DNA of 10,332 bases from Psychromonas sp. (lineage in GTDB: Bacteria; Pseudomonadota; Gammaproteobacteria; Enterobacterales; Psychromonadaceae). Shown one piece after another: positions 7,817 to 10,332 of the stretch (the stretch's first letter is position 1; the number at the start of each line of letters is the position of its first letter). The stretch is from positions 1 through 10,332 of the forward strand of contig JAGLDN010000253.1 of NCBI GenBank assembly GCA_023145575.1, given 5' to 3'. Below the pieces are notes generated by a model. The model searched no databases. It was given only the letters and a program-made list of their open reading frames with translations, and was not told the origin of the DNA. A program made the translations under genes and the position numbers.

Positions 7817-8869
7817 ATGCAGAATTCTCAAAAAGATTCACTCATCATTAACATTCCTACAGTACTCATTGTTGACGACAACGCTAGCAATTTAGATGTC
7901 CTAAACGGTGTTTTAAAGCCGTTTTACAAAGTAAAAGCCGCTATTAATGGTGAACTAGCGCTTGAAATTGCATCAAATCCAAACAAACCTGATATTATAT
8001 TACTTGATATTATGATGCCAGATATGGATGGCTATGAAGTTTGCAGCCGCCTCAAATCAAACGTCAACACTGCGCAGATCCCAATTATATTTGTTACCGC
8101 AAAAACGCAAGTAAAAGATGAGGAAAGAGGATTTGAAATGGGGGCAGTTGATTACATTAGCAAGCCTATCAGCGCGCCAATTGTACTGGCAAGGGTGAAA
8201 ACACATGTTGCATTAAGTAATCAAAATTTAGTACTTGAAAAATTGGTTCTCGAACGCACTAAAAAATTACAAGACACGCAAATAGAAATTATAAGACGGT
8301 TAGGCTGCGCTGCTGAGTATAAAGATAATGATACAGGCTTACATGTTATACGTATGAGTTGGTATTCAAAATTTTTAGCCGAGCAAGTTAGTACGGATAC
8401 CGAATGGATCAATCTACTTTACATGGCAGCCCCAATGCATGATATTGGTAAAATAGCCATCCCTGATCGTATCTTACTAAAACCTGGCAAATTAGATGAT
8501 AAAGAATGGGCACTGATGAAGAAACATGTCGAATATGGTGTAAAAATTCTTGGTACTGCTGATTCAGAATTACTTTCAATGGCGCGAGAAATAACCCTTG
8601 GCCACCATGAACAATATGACGGCAGTGGCTACCCTTATGGTATTGAAGGTGAAAATATTCCACTGAGTGCAAGAATTATAGCCATTGCTGATGCATTTGA
8701 TGCTCTCACTTCAAAACGGCCATACAAAAATGCTTGGCCTGTAGAGAAGGCAGTTGCACTGTTAAAGGAAAAATCTGGCAAGCACTTTGACCCTATACTT
8801 GTGCCACAATTTATCAAATGCCTTGATAAAATACTTGAAATCAAAGCTAAATATCAAAATACATTTTGA
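7817..8869 (+). CDS. Response regulator with receiver and HD-GYP c-di-GMP phosphodiesterase domains
   Basis: Cytoplasmic two-domain regulator, 350 residues, of the RpfG type. The receiver (about 14-130) has the acidic pair D20/D21, phosphoacceptor D64 in LLDIMMPDMDG, T94 and K116 in SKP. A helical linker (about 133-160) leads to the HD-GYP domain (about 160-345). Metal and catalytic positions are intact: E167, H208-D209 in MHDIGK, K212, H237, H263-H264-E265 and the GYP signature in HHEQYDGSGYP (263-273). It should therefore hydrolyse cyclic di-GMP to pGpG or GMP, gated by phosphorylation. Lying five bases after the hybrid kinase, it is the obvious terminal acceptor of phosphate from that kinase's HPt histidine. 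No DNA-binding domain is present, so output is through c-di-GMP level, affecting motility, biofilm or similar behaviour in ways the window does not show. Confidence 0.95.
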   Translation: MQNSQKDSLIINIPTVLIVDDNASNLDVLNGVLKPFYKVKAAINGELALEIASNPNKPDIILLDIMMPDMDGYEVCSRLKSNVNTAQIPIIFVTAKTQVKDEERGFEMGAVDYISKPISAPIVLARVKTHVALSNQNLVLEKLVLERTKKLQDTQIEIIRRLGCAAEYKDNDTGLHVIRMSWYSKFLAEQVSTDTEWINLLYMAAPMHDIGKIAIPDRILLKPGKLDDKEWALMKKHVEYGVKILGTADSELLSMAREITLGHHEQYDGSGYPYGIEGENIPLSARIIAIADAFDALTSKRPYKNAWPVEKAVALLKEKSGKHFDPILVPQFIKCLDKILEIKAKYQNTF

Positions 8870-8914
8870 TTAAAGGCTGTCGATCATACAAGTTTATTGT
8901 AGCTATCTCGGAAT

Positions 8915-8926
8915 ATTTAGCTAAAT
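8915..8926. other. Palindrome after the HD-GYP gene, weak terminator candidate
   Basis: ATTTAGCTAAAT is a perfect 12-base palindrome followed by tttaaaaaa and a second CTAAAT (8936-8941) that could pair with ATTTAG instead. It is all A/T-rich with no GC stem, so a terminator role is doubtful. No better candidate is visible between 8870 and 9123. Confidence 0.15.
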
Positions 8927-9097
8927 TTTAAAAAACTAAATAGTACCAATTATATTAAGTATGTCATCTAAATTATTCGCAGGAAAATAACTTAATTCCA
9001 GGCAGAAGTTGATGTAAATAACCGTTTCCTTTAGGAAGCTTACAACGCACAAGTAAGTTATTTAAAGCCGTAAGATATAAAAGCTATTTATCGTCAT

Positions 9098-9106
9098 TGG
9101 TATAAC
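9098..9106 (+). promoter_or_regulatory. Candidate extended -10 for the HDOD gene
   Basis: TGGTATAAC fits an extended -10 (TGn followed by TATAAC). A start about seven bases downstream would leave only about an 11-base leader and begin at the ribosome site itself, so a second TATAAA (9076-9081) is an equal candidate. The 254-base gap after the HD-GYP gene suggests the HDOD gene has its own promoter, but neither box has a good -35. Confidence 0.2.
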
Positions 9107-9123
9107 ATTAACAAGGCCTTGAT

Positions 9124-9954
9124 ATGGAAAATATTTCTAATCTATTTAACAATGTGAAGCAACTCCCAGTGCTGCCCATTTTACTTTTAGAATTAATGGA
9201 TAGTTTTTCTAATGAACAGATGTCTTCAGACGATCTTGCAATAAAAATAGGAATGGATCAATCCATAAGCGCAAAAGTAATCAAAATGGCGAACTCAGCA
9301 ACCTACAGCCGTGGCAAACAAGTAGATTCCATCTCTCAAGCTGTTGTACGTTTAGGCTTTAATCAAATACGCAGTATTGTCATTGCCGCTTCGTTATCAA
9401 ATACATTCCCAGATACGCCAAATTTTGATAGAATACAATTTTGGAAAGATACCTTCACAACTGCAAGCATCGCAAAAGCGCTTGCAAAGCATACCGATGT
9501 CAACCCTGAAACAGCTTTTACTTGCGCTATGATGCACAATATCGGCGAATTACTCTTACAAATTCTCAAACCTAATGAATGTAGCTTAATGAACATGGCA
9601 ATGGAAAGTGGCGAGCCTCACCTAACCGCTCAGCGAGAAGTATTTGGTTTTGATTACACACAGGTCGGCATTGAACTTGCAAAACACTGGAAATTTTCAC
9701 AAGTTTTTTGTGATGCAATAGAACAACAATTAGATCCTCTTTCATATAACCCACCTTCTCAACCTGCAATTCTTATTCGTTTATCTGTTTTTGCGGGGTT
9801 TGCATGGAAGGCTAAACTACCCGCTAAAATGATTATTGCCCGTTTTCCGAAGCAATTACTAAATCATCTTGACTTAAATGCCGACTATTTCTCAGAAGAG
9901 CTAAGCCAAATAATTATAAAAGGGCAAGAACTAGGAAGTCTGATTGCAAATTAA
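9124..9954 (+). CDS. HDOD domain protein lacking HD metal ligands
   Basis: Cytoplasmic protein of 276 residues. The HDOD domain covers about residues 8-205: LPVLPILLLEL at the start, the SISAKVIKMANSATYSRG block (47-64, the usual sites for small residues and Asn-Ser) and SISQAVVRLGFNQIRSIV (69-86). Where catalytic HD proteins have an HD pair, this one has H138-N139 in MMHNIGELLL. The usual His after FW is replaced in FWKDTF (106-111), and the usual DH of the later motif is D177-Y178 in VFGFDYTQVG. The protein is therefore not expected to bind the metal centre; in this family such members act as signalling or scaffold proteins. The C-terminal ~70 residues are helical without a recognised second domain. 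AAGG (9113-9116) is seven bases before ATG. Position after a c-di-GMP phosphodiesterase suggests, but does not show, a role in the same circuit. Confidence 0.9.
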   Translation: MENISNLFNNVKQLPVLPILLLELMDSFSNEQMSSDDLAIKIGMDQSISAKVIKMANSATYSRGKQVDSISQAVVRLGFNQIRSIVIAASLSNTFPDTPNFDRIQFWKDTFTTASIAKALAKHTDVNPETAFTCAMMHNIGELLLQILKPNECSLMNMAMESGEPHLTAQREVFGFDYTQVGIELAKHWKFSQVFCDAIEQQLDPLSYNPPSQPAILIRLSVFAGFAWKAKLPAKMIIARFPKQLLNHLDLNADYFSEELSQIIIKGQELGSLIAN

Positions 9955-10024
9955 TTAACATACGTTGACTTAATAGGAAAATTTGCACCTCATTCCTTAT
10001 CAAAAGCCTAAAAAATCCTAATAC

Positions 10025-10054
10025 TTTTAATTTTAATTTTAATTTTAATTTTAA
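10025..10054. repeat. Tandem hexanucleotide repeat (TTTTAA)5
   Basis: Five perfect consecutive TTTTAA units in the gap between the HDOD gene and the IS3 OrfA. Such runs can change in number by replication slippage. It may mark the AT-rich target next to the IS3 element or lie in its left end; the element boundary is not visible. The rest of 9955-10119 holds only a weak AGGAA...TTCCT pairing (9976-9999 area) and no gene. Confidence 0.85.
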
Positions 10055-10107
10055 CTATAGTGGTTTAATAATTTTAGAAGGTTTGATAGCCTCTTAAATT
10101 AATTAGA

Positions 10108-10112
10108 TAGGA
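10108..10112 (+). promoter_or_regulatory. Ribosome binding site of IS3 OrfA
   Basis: TAGGA lies seven bases before ATG 10120 and supports that start. Confidence 0.5.
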
Positions 10113-10119
10113 ATTCACA

Positions 10120-10332
10120 ATGACAGATAAAATTCGTAAAGAACGAGCTAGTTTCACTCCAGATCAAAAGCTAAAATACGCTAAGTTAATCACTGAAGAA
10201 GGCTACACTAGCAAGCAAATAATGGAAATCTCAGGTGCAGGCCAAACTGCTGTGAGCCGTTGGAAAAAACAATATTTATCAGAACAAATTGGTAAAATAG
10301 ATAACATCAAAACTGCATTAGATCCCCAACTA
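10120..10332 (+). CDS. IS3-family transposase OrfA, N-terminal part
   Basis: The first 71 codons, still open at the window edge; OrfA proteins of this type are usually about 90-110 residues. The sequence MTDKIRKERASFTPDQKLKYAK, then EEGYTSKQIMEISGAGQTAVSRWKKQY, is the helix-turn-helix (HTH_Tnp_1 / Transposase_8) of IS3-group OrfA, which binds the terminal repeats. In IS3 elements the catalytic DDE part is in OrfB, reached by a programmed -1 frameshift; that part would lie beyond the window. No stop or frameshift is visible, unlike the ISAs1 relic, so this element looks younger. Its left inverted repeat should lie between 9955 and 10119; the sequence from about 10061 (tggtttaataattttagaag) begins with the TG expected of such an end, but I cannot confirm it without the right end. 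Confidence 0.9.
   Translation, partial: MTDKIRKERASFTPDQKLKYAKLITEEGYTSKQIMEISGAGQTAVSRWKKQYLSEQIGKIDNIKTALDPQL

Noticed and set aside
8870..9123. Possible c-di-GMP (GEMM) riboswitch upstream of the HDOD gene, given the c-di-GMP context.
   Set aside because: The conserved GEMM core motifs and paired stems could not be found in this AT-rich leader.

Overview
The window is AT-rich DNA in which every gene reads on the + strand. It most likely comes from a low-GC gammaproteobacterium, probably a marine or aquatic relative of the Alteromonadales/Vibrionales. This rests on an Escherichia-like UbiG, an H-repeat (ISAs1-family) insertion sequence, an IS3-type OrfA, and a large unorthodox hybrid kinase paired with an HD-GYP regulator. 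The genus cannot be fixed from sequence alone.

Layout. Bases 1-222 hold a diverged copy of a segment that recurs at about 2632-2733, then the leader of ubiG. ubiG (223-993) encodes the ubiquinone-pathway O-methyltransferase. An intergenic stretch follows, interrupted by a dead ISAs1-family element at 1293-2353. Both ends of that element can be read: 23-base imperfect terminal inverted repeats (18 of 23 matching) flanked by a 9-base direct repeat, ctcaagtat. Its transposase is broken by stop codons, three frame changes and an internal deletion of roughly 85 codons. Between the element and the next gene lies about 400 bases of non-coding sequence with a strong 14-base-pair hairpin (2632-2664).

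The centre of the window is a signalling locus. A 1683-residue membrane hybrid histidine kinase (2760-7811) carries two different predicted periplasmic sensor domains in series: a solute-binding-protein domain and a Cache-like domain. These are followed by two PAS domains, HisKA, HATPase, two receiver domains, an HPt domain and a helical tail. Five bases downstream, and probably translationally coupled, is a receiver/HD-GYP response regulator (7817-8869) with an intact HD-GYP active site. The natural reading is a phosphorelay His-Asp-His-Asp ending on a c-di-GMP phosphodiesterase. After 254 bases comes an HDOD-domain protein (9124-9954) that has lost the HD metal-binding pair, so it is probably a non-enzymatic signalling partner or adaptor.

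The right edge has a perfect (TTTTAA)5 tandem repeat (10025-10054) and the first 71 codons of an IS3-family OrfA that runs off the window. The signalling locus therefore lies between a decayed insertion sequence and an apparently younger one. No known family is clearly exceeded here. The most unusual points are the double periplasmic input of the kinase, the five-codon leader ORF overlapping its start, and the pair of related hairpin-bearing segments upstream of ubiG and of the kinase gene.
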